Source of the DNA: Ogataea parapolymorpha DL-1
Taxonomy: Eukaryota; Ascomycota; Pichiomycetes; Pichiales; Pichiaceae
Assembly (NCBI RefSeq): GCF_000187245.1
Contig: NC_027861.1
Coordinates: forward strand, 496,001-560,000
DNA: 64,000 nucleotides
Reading direction: 5' to 3'
In this document: positions 19,301 through 27,251 of the stretch, one piece after another
Layout of the letters: every line of letters begins with the position of its first letter
Numbering within the stretch: the first letter of the stretch is position 1
The notes under the pieces: model-generated
Database searches by the model: none
The model's input: the letters and a program-made list of their open reading frames with translations, nothing else
Told to the model about the DNA's origin: nothing
Made by a program: the position numbers and the translations under genes

Positions 19301-21625
19301 GGTGCACACACAATTAGACAGGATGATGAGTTTTCCTTCCACGTTGTTGAACAGACAATTTTATGCGTGGTCCCAGCCTTAGCCGAAGCTACTACTTCGG
19401 AAATGGTGGAAGAAGTTGAATTCTTGCTTACTTCTTTTGTGAGCGCTTTCCAGCATATTCCTCGTCACAGAAGAGCCAGACTATTCACGACATTGGCTAA
19501 AACTCTTGGTAGCTCTAGCTCGATTCACCTGATTTTGTTCTTGTGCGGTCAGCAATACGCAAACGCCTACGCCAAACACAAAATGGGCGATTGTTCTGCG
19601 TTGACAGACTTTTCATGCTCTTTCTTGCAAAACTTCAAGGTCGAAGAACAGTTAGAGGCCATTCAGAAGTTCCTTGATCATTGGAAAAAGGTTCCTGAAG
19701 AACCAGTGGACAAGGAATCACCTATATTTACGGAACTAAGCTCTAGAGTCATATTTGGACCTGCCCTTGTGGCATTAAACAAATCCGAGTTATTCAACTT
19801 GAGAAAGTGCCTGCTCTCCTTCTTGAGACACACCATTTCCGATGCCAAGGACATCAATGGAATTTCTAGATTGAGACTGAAGATTGCTTCTGCCTGCCTT
19901 CAAGGTGGCGATCCTCAGCCACTGCTCAACAGTTTCGCCAAATTGGTGCAAGATGTGCTTGAGATTATCGACTCTCATCATCAGGAGATCGAAGAAGTGG
20001 AGATAATGCATAAACTTTACAAACTGCTCAATGATATTTTGAGTCTGCTTCCTATCGAACATTTCGTGGACTCTATATCCAACATTCTGTCTTCTCCACA
20101 TGCTTCATTGAAAACTCTGATCCACATCACTTCTCTCACGGCATTCAAATTCAGTTCCGAGCACGTCGAGGATCCAAATGCTCACGAAGGAATTGTCCAT
20201 CTGCTTCCTCTTCTTTTGTCCATGATAAGCTCGCAAAGGGACGTCGAACTATCACAGACTTCACTCGATACGCTCTCTAGTCTGTTCCAAAAATACACCA
20301 TTCACATCGACTCGTCGCTGTATTTGCAAACATTGGATGTTGTTACCTCCTCAGCAGGTTTGCTCAATGGCGCCCCGGAGATTGTGGTTTCGTCGATCAA
20401 CTGCATTACCAATGTGATCAGCATCATCGGAGTTAAAATGATTGGCTATTTTACCAAAATTCTGCCTCCACTCTTTGACATCTTCGAGAAAACAGACGAA
20501 AATACCGCCCCATTAGTTCAAACTGCAACGCTTGTTCTCTTTACCAGTTTGGTCAAAAAGATGCCATCGTTTGTCACTCCTAATTTGGCGGACATGGTCA
20601 AAATTGTTTTCCGTTCGTCTCAAGTTGCAGACTCTGTTCGTACGTCTGTGCTGACGGTTATGGTGGATCATATGGACGGTAGAACTTTGCTACTTACATT
20701 CTGTTCACTCTGGAAATATGCCTCCAAGCTTGACGTGATTGCAATCGGCCTTCACCTGTCTGCTATGGAGATGGTGATAGAGAAAATTGACAAAAAAACG
20801 GCAGTCAGCAATTCGGGTGCATTCGTGAAATTCCTCTTGCTAGCCCTGGAATACCGAGCTGATACTGATTTGGAAATCAACACAGTGAATAGAATTGAGG
20901 CCTCAGTTCACAAGTGTGGTCTGCAGTATGTGCTCAAGCTGAACGACAAAACCTTTAGACCGTTATTCGCCTCGATTGTGAGGTGGGCATTCGATGGTGA
21001 AGATGTGACCACTTCGATCACCGAAACAGACAGGCATATTGCGTTTTTCAAACTTTTCAACAAGTTGCAAGAGAACCTCAAATCTATTATCACCTCCTAC
21101 TACGCATACCTGGTGGACTCTGTTGAATCGCTGCTATACAAGTTGCAAAAAACCGACCAGATCAATTTGAAAAGATTGGTGTTACTCTCGTTGGCATCAT
21201 CGTTCAAGTATGACCAGGATGAGTACTGGCACTCAGAAACAAGATTCACGCCAATTTCAGCAGCTCTGTGCTCTCAATTCAGTACGATCGAAGACTCCAT
21301 TGGGAAGTATCTGGTTAGAGCGGTGACAAGTCTCGTGCAAGCAACTAGTTCATCGGACGAGCACAACAAAACTATCAATAGTCTGCTTCTGAGCCATATG
21401 AAGGCCACTTGTAAGCCTAAGGAGAAACTCTGGGCAGTGAGGACATTGAAAAATATTTACAAGAAAGTCGGAGAGAGCTGGCTTGGATTGCTTCCTCAAC
21501 TGGTTCCAATTGTTGCCGAATTATTGGAAGATGATGATGAGGAAGTAGAGATGGAGGTGCGGACTGGTCTTGTGAAGGTTCTAGAGCAGACCATGGGAGA
21601 GCCTTTAGACAGATATCTCGACTAA
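16367..21625 (+). CDS. UTP10: SSU processome (UTP-A) component Utp10
   Basis: Utp10/HEATR1 is a giant HEAT-repeat scaffold of the UTP-A subcomplex. It is needed for early 18S rRNA processing and linked to Pol I transcription. The 1752-residue protein starts with the family motif MSLLEQQLSAIAQNT. It has the N-terminal YWHLAIALRASEWLLRRFQIN block near residue 105. It is helical HEAT-type throughout and ends with the BP28 C-terminal domain (KATCKPKEKLWAVRTL, then DDDEEVEMEVRTGLV). S. cerevisiae Utp10 has 1769 residues. A basic stretch (PKRRRRSS) near residue 827 may act in nucleolar import. Confidence 0.96.
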   Translation: MSLLEQQLSAIAQNTQTVALDRKKRSKIHSVSFIYSSQEAATQDYETIYYEALEALGRLEQIDKRFGKFRLSIFSETSIGIDRQIQSQKQNENLDKTINAFLSLVAPYWHLAIALRASEWLLRRFQINYHNAEHLLLTTLPYYKEPVFERVLYVLPKMPLLFQWLSAFKKANNKLPSRNSIIKAFTDTDFYNLYSKFLGEEIAKNNQYRLQLVFFVSMTISALAALSSENSVKLVDFVPHVLTICGSLLVSQDQDSKVGGYTIMAVLSSAVPLSKEVLMASIETILIHVQFDNKRSQTQAFTSILKLYQAVHTNPLDSLPLSIFNRMPEFLDEESPYFGLINRSQDTNFVCSYLITLILNQKLDDRAAATSCLFSFNFEQTQALCKAIFDNLSVHDTSVYVHILKHIKNQSPEWFSELLDANGVSMDQLEMSLQTTFSEPQENDTQEPLEEDNGSIALDEDLESVKNSFASYMQYGAQIDTEFSLLLNHYMKSMLKGSTNSFLSSCFGDIAPLLTFLLRVSFLQNIPLKARTYALKLVSAQIRSLDAKFNVNILIPILSALLLDVNRLIRSNALEIFKQANLRSAGKESILETTLYGDSTKEISMVSPKVGHILVENIIEKAADISTTVDQFGKLFVSLVGEKKTGPIILAFFASHANIIMLPAPKLQLIRLVTDAAKATKGALPPSQILEKVLKSFVIEREVWRSKCIFSGVDYADFENQIVRIVSEKEHNDTAIKFLEEALNSSSESLSNAAATRLTELLPTFKFEHQIRIVKTIISAGLSEDDTTICYDAVELLESLTLPNNLFVQILKDSSLSNSSEQQSNIPKRRRRSSASTRQAMKEQEVSFMASTHLKKVTMILDVLEKESRENFKGSFELLKLLFDILDDLETLGTDGKLPILYSEETLASCMTNVIKSLDKTQMKSKEITSIRADIVVSAIRSSSSPQVQNKLLLVVAALAAFSPELILHSVMPIFTFMGAHTIRQDDEFSFHVVEQTILCVVPALAEATTSEMVEEVEFLLTSFVSAFQHIPRHRRARLFTTLAKTLGSSSSIHLILFLCGQQYANAYAKHKMGDCSALTDFSCSFLQNFKVEEQLEAIQKFLDHWKKVPEEPVDKESPIFTELSSRVIFGPALVALNKSELFNLRKCLLSFLRHTISDAKDINGISRLRLKIASACLQGGDPQPLLNSFAKLVQDVLEIIDSHHQEIEEVEIMHKLYKLLNDILSLLPIEHFVDSISNILSSPHASLKTLIHITSLTAFKFSSEHVEDPNAHEGIVHLLPLLLSMISSQRDVELSQTSLDTLSSLFQKYTIHIDSSLYLQTLDVVTSSAGLLNGAPEIVVSSINCITNVISIIGVKMIGYFTKILPPLFDIFEKTDENTAPLVQTATLVLFTSLVKKMPSFVTPNLADMVKIVFRSSQVADSVRTSVLTVMVDHMDGRTLLLTFCSLWKYASKLDVIAIGLHLSAMEMVIEKIDKKTAVSNSGAFVKFLLLALEYRADTDLEINTVNRIEASVHKCGLQYVLKLNDKTFRPLFASIVRWAFDGEDVTTSITETDRHIAFFKLFNKLQENLKSIITSYYAYLVDSVESLLYKLQKTDQINLKRLVLLSLASSFKYDQDEYWHSETRFTPISAALCSQFSTIEDSIGKYLVRAVTSLVQATSSSDEHNKTINSLLLSHMKATCKPKEKLWAVRTLKNIYKKVGESWLGLLPQLVPIVAELLEDDDEEVEMEVRTGLVKVLEQTMGEPLDRYLD

Positions 21626-21702
21626 AAAGATGCGCTAAATACACGACCAAAAAATAAATTGATTTATTTTACTGACGTAAAATTCATCTAAACATTAATA
21701 AA

Positions 21703-22659
21703 ATGCCAAAGAAGCAACTGGAAGGACTAGGATTGCATTCAAAAACAAACCCAATACTCCCCATAACACAGGATGACATTCTTGGCACGCCAACCCCGCA
21801 ACCGGACGACTTGGCTAGCGTAGCCAATTCATTACAGTCCTCCTCCACAACGTTATCATCATTTGCGAAACGACAGCAGCGCAAACTGAAGATCAAAAAC
21901 CTAAAAAAGTCAATGGATTCCAGCTTCACTATTCCACGTTACTTCAAGAGGCTACTTAATGTGCGCTCGTTGGATTTCGAAACTGCTCTTTGGGAAATGC
22001 TCAATCTAATAATACAACCAAAGCGTGTTTACAAAAGCTTATATTACCAGAAGCAGACCAAAAATAAGTGGTCAAGAGACGATCCTAGCTTTGTTATTCT
22101 TTTGAGCTTCTTCCTTACCATCAGTGCGATCCTTTGGGGCTTGGTCTACTCTACAGACATTTTGACTATTTTCAAATTGATCCTGTACATGGTTGTTGTT
22201 GACTTTGTCCTGGTAGGCCTGTCGGTTGCCACAGTGGGATGGATCATTGCTAACAATTTCTTTATCCAGAATCCAAACATGAATATGAGTTCCTCCTCGT
22301 CCCAAAGATTACTCAATATCTTTTTCCCCACTGACTCCATGTTGGAGTGGGCGTACTGCTTTGATATTCATTGCAATGCATATTTGATCATATGGGTGTG
22401 TCTTTATCTGGTGCAGTTCACTTTGCTGCCATTACTCAGACTCAACAATTGGATTTCCACACTGCTAGGAAATACACTCTATCTAGCATCGACCTCATAT
22501 TACTGTATTATTACGTTCTACGGCTATAACGCACTCCCATTCCTTCAGAAAACCGAGTACCTCCTAATGCCAATCCCAGTACTCATCTGTGGTTGGATTG
22601 TGCTCACTTTGGCTGGATTCAATATCGCCAACTACATGTCCAATGCATACTTCAATTAG
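21703..22659 (+). CDS. GMH1: Golgi membrane protein Gmh1 (UNC-50 family)
   Basis: The protein has 318 residues: a polar N-terminus of about 75 residues, then five to six hydrophobic segments. Family signatures are FETALWEMLNLIIQPKRVYKS, then TKNKWSRDDPSFVILLSFFL, EWAYCFDIHCNAYL and TEYLLMPIPV. UNC-50 homologues are Golgi proteins; yeast Gmh1 interacts with the Arf-GEF Gea1. It is 45 residues longer than S. cerevisiae Gmh1 (273), mostly at the N-terminus. Confidence 0.92.
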   Translation: MPKKQLEGLGLHSKTNPILPITQDDILGTPTPQPDDLASVANSLQSSSTTLSSFAKRQQRKLKIKNLKKSMDSSFTIPRYFKRLLNVRSLDFETALWEMLNLIIQPKRVYKSLYYQKQTKNKWSRDDPSFVILLSFFLTISAILWGLVYSTDILTIFKLILYMVVVDFVLVGLSVATVGWIIANNFFIQNPNMNMSSSSSQRLLNIFFPTDSMLEWAYCFDIHCNAYLIIWVCLYLVQFTLLPLLRLNNWISTLLGNTLYLASTSYYCIITFYGYNALPFLQKTEYLLMPIPVLICGWIVLTLAGFNIANYMSNAYFN

Positions 22660-22734
22660 CTTGGTGCACGGTTGTATAGACAAAAAATTAACGAAAATTG
22701 ATCTTTTAGTGTCTAATAACAATTTGAAAATAAC

Positions 22735-23001
22735 ATGTCCGCGAACCCGGGCAATCGTCTTCAGAAATGGAACCCAACGCCTCCTGATAGAGGCGCTTTT
22801 CCTTTGGACCATTATGGAGATTGCAAGGAGCATATGCAGAAGTACCTCAAATGTATGAAACTTGTGCGAAATGAGAACGCCCCAAACTGTCGTCTACTAG
22901 CCAAAGAATACCTTGCCTGTCGCATGGAGCACGAACTTATGGATCGAGTCGAGTGGAAAGACCTTGGACTGCCCGAAGATGATAAAAATACGAAAAAATG
23001 A
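22735..23001 (+). CDS. COX19: Cytochrome oxidase assembly protein Cox19
   Basis: This is an 88-residue intermembrane-space protein of the twin CX9C class, imported by the Mia40 relay and needed for copper delivery to cytochrome c oxidase. Both motifs are intact: C30/C40 and C52/C62. The surrounding sequence [13 protein letters not shown] and [19 protein letters not shown] is specific to Cox19 among twin-CX9C proteins. It lies 75 bp after GMH1 on the same strand and is convergent with the zinc-finger gene. Confidence 0.95.
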   Translation: MSANPGNRLQKWNPTPPDRGAFPLDHYGDCKEHMQKYLKCMKLVRNENAPNCRLLAKEYLACRMEHELMDRVEWKDLGLPEDDKNTKK

Positions 23002-23061
23002 TTTCATCATTTGTTTATAGTACAACCTGTAAATAGCAAATACAGCATGAGAGTAGACAAG

Positions 23062-23964
23062 TTACTGGCCAGCATGTGACACTTTACCCTCCAGTTCCAT
23101 GATTCGCGACTCTAAAGTGTTCACCTTAGCCTCTAGAATAGCAATAGTGCCGTAAAGCTCAGCTAATGTGGCATCATTCGAGTTGTTTCCTCCATAATTG
23201 GCGAGCTGTTGTTGAGGATATCCTGCTGACTGCATGTAGTTATTTGTAGAGCTGAGCGAGACCTGAGGTTGAGCGGACTGTTGCGTGGATCGAGATCTGC
23301 TTTGTCTTTGCTGCGTCTGGATGGCAGCTTGTTGCACGTAGTAATTCGACACGGCCGAAGCCACTGCTGCGGCTGCAGCTGCCTCAGCGTTGGTGGCATC
23401 TTTTGATTTCTTGAAAGGGTGCATTTGAACGATTTGTTCATCGTAAGATTTGCGCTTACCCAATGCTGTACCAGCACTGGAGCCAGGAGACAAGGAAGGA
23501 TCCATGCTGGAAGTAGATCCTGCTCCAGCACATCCGGACGAGGAGTTTGCGTGTCTCAACAAAGCATCTGCACGAGCAAACCTCTTGTCACATTTTTCGC
23601 ATCTATATGGCTTTTCACCGGTGTGGAGCTTTTCATGTCTTTTCAAATCATGCTGTCTTCTGAACTTACTGTTGCAATGTGTACATTCAAAAGGCTTTTC
23701 ATCTGTATGGATGAGCATATGCGACTTCAAGTTATGTTTTCTAGTAAATGAATGGTGACACTGGCTACATTGGTACTTCTTTTCTTCAGAGAGCCCGCTC
23801 TTGTCTTCTTCGTCATCGTCTTCGGAGTTACTTTGCTGACCCAACGAAGACGAGTCTGTTCCTGTGATTTTGGAGGAGTCACCGTGCTGATCGCCTGCCC
23901 CCACAGCTTGCTGATTCATCAAGCTCGAATCTATGTTCGATAACATGGTCAGTGATTGTGACAT
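23062..23964 (-). CDS. C2H2 zinc-finger transcription factor with C-terminal coiled coil
   Basis: This is a 300-residue putative DNA-binding protein. Three fingers are visible: residues 66-86, 94-114 and 122-145. The first two are classical C2H2 joined by TGEKP-type linkers (TDEKP, TGEKP). The third has C122/C125/H138 and probably C145 (C2HC). The order KHNLKSH, RRQHDLKRH, ARADALLRH resembles the Crz1-type arrangement, but I cannot name an orthologue. An acidic patch (EDDDEED) lies before the fingers. A basic GKRK follows them, then a poly-Ala run and a Gln/Ser-rich linker. The last 36 residues form a heptad helix (ILEAKVNTLESRIMELEGKV) suited to dimerisation. Confidence 0.85.
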   Translation of the reverse strand: MSQSLTMLSNIDSSLMNQQAVGAGDQHGDSSKITGTDSSSLGQQSNSEDDDEEDKSGLSEEKKYQCSQCHHSFTRKHNLKSHMLIHTDEKPFECTHCNSKFRRQHDLKRHEKLHTGEKPYRCEKCDKRFARADALLRHANSSSGCAGAGSTSSMDPSLSPGSSAGTALGKRKSYDEQIVQMHPFKKSKDATNAEAAAAAAVASAVSNYYVQQAAIQTQQRQSRSRSTQQSAQPQVSLSSTNNYMQSAGYPQQQLANYGGNNSNDATLAELYGTIAILEAKVNTLESRIMELEGKVSHAGQ

Positions 23965-24752
23965 TGGTGATAATAGGACGATCTAATCAGGATAAACAAT
24001 AGTGTGTGGCAAATGGTGCTGAAATCTTTTATGGAAAAAAAAAGGTGGCTAAGTTGGTGTAGAGATGCCAAATTGTTTAGCGCTGCTGCTTCGCACAGCA
24101 CAATATGAGACTGGCTCGCCTTACTTTTCGGAAACAGGACATTTTTTCGGACTACTGGCTAGACTTGCTTCATTACAACATGAACTTGGCCGCCTTCCAA
24201 GTGTGGCCACAAATACTGCAGCTTCCAAATGCCCGCACCTAGTTTCTAATACGGGCCCGAAAAAGCCTGCTCCTTTAATCCCTGGTCCTATGACAACACT
24301 CTCGCAATAGCGTGCTTGTTTCGACTACGTAGAAGCGACCGTGTATGTTTCATCTACAATAAAAAGTTCCTGTAAGCTATGATCTCCTCATTTGGTCTGC
24401 GTGTTGTGTGGTGCAACACAGGAGCGGCTTATCGTGTCCCCGTGCAAAACAAAAGAAAAGTGCACAAATTAACCAGGAAATCGATTGCTATCCCCGCGGA
24501 AATCCTGCAATTTGCGGCCGACACCTGATAGAATCAATTAATTATGCGGCTGCTTTTTACTGGAACTAAGGGGGGAAAATATATAGGGGGCTGAAGAGGG
24601 CAATATATCTTTTACGTAGGATGCAAACCTTATATTAATTTCTTACTGGAAGTTCATCTTAAGACAAGACATTTGACTCGTGGGATCTCGCACAACCCAG
24701 GTGATCTAACAGACTCTCCCCAAGCGGATATAACCGAGGTTTCATCTTCGAT
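23965..24752. promoter_or_regulatory. 788-bp divergent promoter of the zinc-finger gene and KNS1
   Basis: This is the longest divergent spacer in the window. It contains a TATA element with two AGGGG stress-type motifs (24569-24589) on the KNS1 side. A poly-A run (24033-24041) and C/G-rich patches lie elsewhere. A short ORF inside (24065-24310) has no recognisable features and I take it as chance. Confidence 0.55.
24569..24589 (+). promoter_or_regulatory. TATA box flanked by two STRE-like AGGGG motifs
   Basis: AGGGG lies at 24569-24573 and 24585-24589, with TATATA at 24580-24585 between and overlapping them. The cluster is about 165 bp upstream of the KNS1 start. AGGGG (CCCCT) is the Msn2/4 stress element of S. 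cerevisiae; whether it acts here is inference. Confidence 0.45.
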
Positions 24753-26648
24753 ATGTTAACTGCTAACAATTACAAACGGAAGAGACCAAGACTCTCTTCC
24801 ACACAAATGGTATCCAAAAGTTCTGAAGGGCCGTCCCATAGTGTATACAAGAAGAACCATCAACAATACTCTACTGGGTCGTCTTATACTGACCAAGAAG
24901 TCATCAATCTTGATTCGGATGCTGAGGATTACATTTTCAAAGACAGTGACATGATTGACGACTATTTGGGTCTCGATGACGCCGATATGAACTTGATGAA
25001 TGGTACTGACAGCGAATCTGGTTTGATCAGCAGGGACAGTTCACGTCCCAGAAATTCTTTTGCCTCATACTATAACACGAACGATATCAAGATCGCTAGC
25101 CTAAAATTATCTGGTCCTTCAACGTCAAGTGGTCCCAGAATCAAGAAAAAGAGAACCAAGTCGCTTCCTCAACTGTCGTATTCCAAGCTGAATTATCAGC
25201 CCAATTTCGATAAGAAATCAGTCCAGGAGAAAATCGGTGATGTGAAGACCACGTTGATACAGCACCAATTCACAAATTACACTTATAACACTCCAAAGTC
25301 TGTGAATAGAAAGCTGTCATTCAATGCGGATGCTCCGTTGAATTTAAGTACATTCAACCAACATAGCAGCAATTCATCGTCCGACTCATACGATTCCGCG
25401 AATACTTCGGCAACATCGATTGAGGATACGCCTTGTGATGACAAGGATGGTCATTACATTATAGTACCAGGCGCATCGTTTGCTAATGATCGATTTCAAA
25501 TCCAATCATTACTTGGCCAAGGTACATTCGGTAAGGTTATCAAAGCTCACGACAAATACAATAATTGTCCAGTGGCGATCAAGATAATACGCGCCATTCC
25601 CAAATACAGAGAAGCCTCAAAGGTCGAACTGCGAGTACTCACGATGCTGAAGAAGCATGATCCGGAAAATGAGAACCAGTGTATTCATCTGAGGGAATGT
25701 TTCGACTACAGAGGTCACATTTGCATTGTCACTGATATCCTCAAGATATCTCTTTATGACTTTCTGGAACGAAACCAATTTCTACCTTTCCCTGGCTCTC
25801 ACATACAGGCTGTCGCGAAGCAGTTATTGAGATCGGTTGCATTTTTGCATGATCTAAATTTGATCCACACCGATCTCAAACCGGAAAACATATTGTTGAA
25901 AGACGATTCGTATACGAGGAAACCATATTTGAAGCCAAATGGAACCTCAAGTTCTTTAACTTATAGAAACATCCTGAATGACCCAAAGATCTACACAATT
26001 GATTTCGGATCTGCCATATTTGAAGATGAATATCATTCATCCGTGGTGTCAACGCGACACTATCGTGCACCCGAAATCATTCTGGGGATAGGATGGTCAT
26101 ATCCTTGCGATCTCTGGTCTGTGGCTTGTATCTTGGTGGAGCTAGTGACTGGGGATGCTCTATTCAAAACTCACGAAAATGCCCAACATTTGGCAATGAT
26201 GGAGCGCACTCTTGGAGAACCTGTGGATTTGAAACTCGTGAGGAAATGTTTCAGCCAATATTACTACAACTCTTCCTCGCGTCGGAAGTCAATGTCCAAC
26301 TCTGATTGTATCGCAAATTGTTTCTCGAAGACTACAGGAAAACTTCTGTTTCCAACACCGCAAACTTCTATGAAGTTGATTGACGAAGTTGAAAGGCTCC
26401 CAACGCTTGCTGATCTGATTGGCTCAAAGGTTGGTCTCCCGTTTGATATGAAGTCGTCTTTGAAGGAGTCAATTGCAAAGTACAACATTTCGAAGAAACA
26501 GTATGACGAGTATGAATTTTGGTACTGGTTTATTGACTTGCTCAAACAGCTGTTCACCTTCGATCCGGAGAAACGTATTACTGCAATGGATGCTCTTAAC
26601 CATAAGTGGTTCGATTACGGTATTTTGGATGATGGCACTTGTTCATGA
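24753..26648 (+). CDS. KNS1: LAMMER (CLK-type) protein kinase Kns1
   Basis: This is a 631-residue dual-specificity kinase. In S. cerevisiae Kns1 acts downstream of TORC1 to repress Pol III and ribosome genes. The N-terminal 240 residues are Ser-rich and basic/acidic. The kinase domain runs from about residue 246: glycine loop GQGTFGKV, AIKII with the ATP lysine, catalytic HTDLKPENIL (Asp near 374), DFGSA and RHYRAPEIILG. The signature AQHLAMMERTLGEP (canonical EHLAMMERILG) identifies the LAMMER family. A long insert around residues 493-535 separates the last kinase subdomains. Confidence 0.93.
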   Translation: MLTANNYKRKRPRLSSTQMVSKSSEGPSHSVYKKNHQQYSTGSSYTDQEVINLDSDAEDYIFKDSDMIDDYLGLDDADMNLMNGTDSESGLISRDSSRPRNSFASYYNTNDIKIASLKLSGPSTSSGPRIKKKRTKSLPQLSYSKLNYQPNFDKKSVQEKIGDVKTTLIQHQFTNYTYNTPKSVNRKLSFNADAPLNLSTFNQHSSNSSSDSYDSANTSATSIEDTPCDDKDGHYIIVPGASFANDRFQIQSLLGQGTFGKVIKAHDKYNNCPVAIKIIRAIPKYREASKVELRVLTMLKKHDPENENQCIHLRECFDYRGHICIVTDILKISLYDFLERNQFLPFPGSHIQAVAKQLLRSVAFLHDLNLIHTDLKPENILLKDDSYTRKPYLKPNGTSSSLTYRNILNDPKIYTIDFGSAIFEDEYHSSVVSTRHYRAPEIILGIGWSYPCDLWSVACILVELVTGDALFKTHENAQHLAMMERTLGEPVDLKLVRKCFSQYYYNSSSRRKSMSNSDCIANCFSKTTGKLLFPTPQTSMKLIDEVERLPTLADLIGSKVGLPFDMKSSLKESIAKYNISKKQYDEYEFWYWFIDLLKQLFTFDPEKRITAMDALNHKWFDYGILDDGTCS

Positions 26649-26763
26649 CTTTTGTTTGCTCGCTTTTCCACGGGGTTATCCCCGTTTACGATTTTACATG
26701 TTTTATTTTCAGGGGTTAGTTTAGGAGGTAATATAAGCTACTTCATTGAGTTGAAGTATACAT

Positions 26764-26958
26764 TTAGTCTTCATAGTAATCGTCATCAGCGTCGTCATCG
26801 CCATCGCCATCGTCATCGTAATCATAGTCATCATCATCATCCAATGGAGCAACTCCTTCATCTTCTTCCAAGATGTCGTCGTCTGGGGAATCCACCCAAT
26901 CCTCGTATTCGTCTGGCTGTCCTTTCTCCTCCGGCTTTTCTGAACTAGTGCTCGACAT
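26764..26958 (-). CDS. Tiny highly acidic protein, uncertain
   Basis: A 64-residue ORF from ATG 26958. About half of the residues are Asp or Glu, mostly in a GAT/GAC repeat tail (DDDDDYDYDDDGDGDDD). The N-terminal half (SEKPEEKGQPDEYEDWVDSP) is less repetitive and looks like protein. I do not recognise it. It sits between KNS1 (convergent, 115 bp) and a divergent aminotransferase gene, a position that would suit a real gene. It could also be a chance ORF over a trinucleotide repeat. It does not match Sem1/Dss1 or known acidic APC subunits as I recall them. Confidence 0.4.
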   Translation of the reverse strand: MSSTSSEKPEEKGQPDEYEDWVDSPDDDILEEDEGVAPLDDDDDYDYDDDGDGDDDADDDYYED

Positions 26959-27050
26959 TAGTACAATTTAGCTTTATATTTTTCAGCAACTATTTTAATT
27001 TACCCCAGGTAGATATCACCACATAAAATACGGCTGTGCAAAGAGGCACA

Positions 27051-27056
27051 TGACTC
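27051..27056 (+). promoter_or_regulatory. Gcn4-type core TGACTC before the aminotransferase gene
   Basis: The motif is about 195 bp upstream of the aminotransferase ATG, in the 293-bp divergent spacer. It matches the six-base core but not the full TGACTCA. The gene is amino-acid-related, so general amino-acid control is possible. A six-base match alone is weak. Confidence 0.3.
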
Positions 27057-27251
27057 GGGGTGTGTACTTTAACACGTGAGCTGCACAGAATAGATAGGTA
27101 CAAGCCCAGCCAAACAACTTGATGCTCTCAATTCTCATCAACTTGAGTTAAGTCATGCTGAATTGGCAACTTAAATCCTTTCTCGCTAGGCCAAAGCCGC
27201 AGTGTGAATAGATAAATTTTTCGGAGATCTAAGTTTACTATAATATTTTTA

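Noticed and set aside
24065..24310. 81-codon ORF in the zinc-finger/KNS1 spacer
   Set aside because: It is short, has no recognisable motif and lies in a promoter region.
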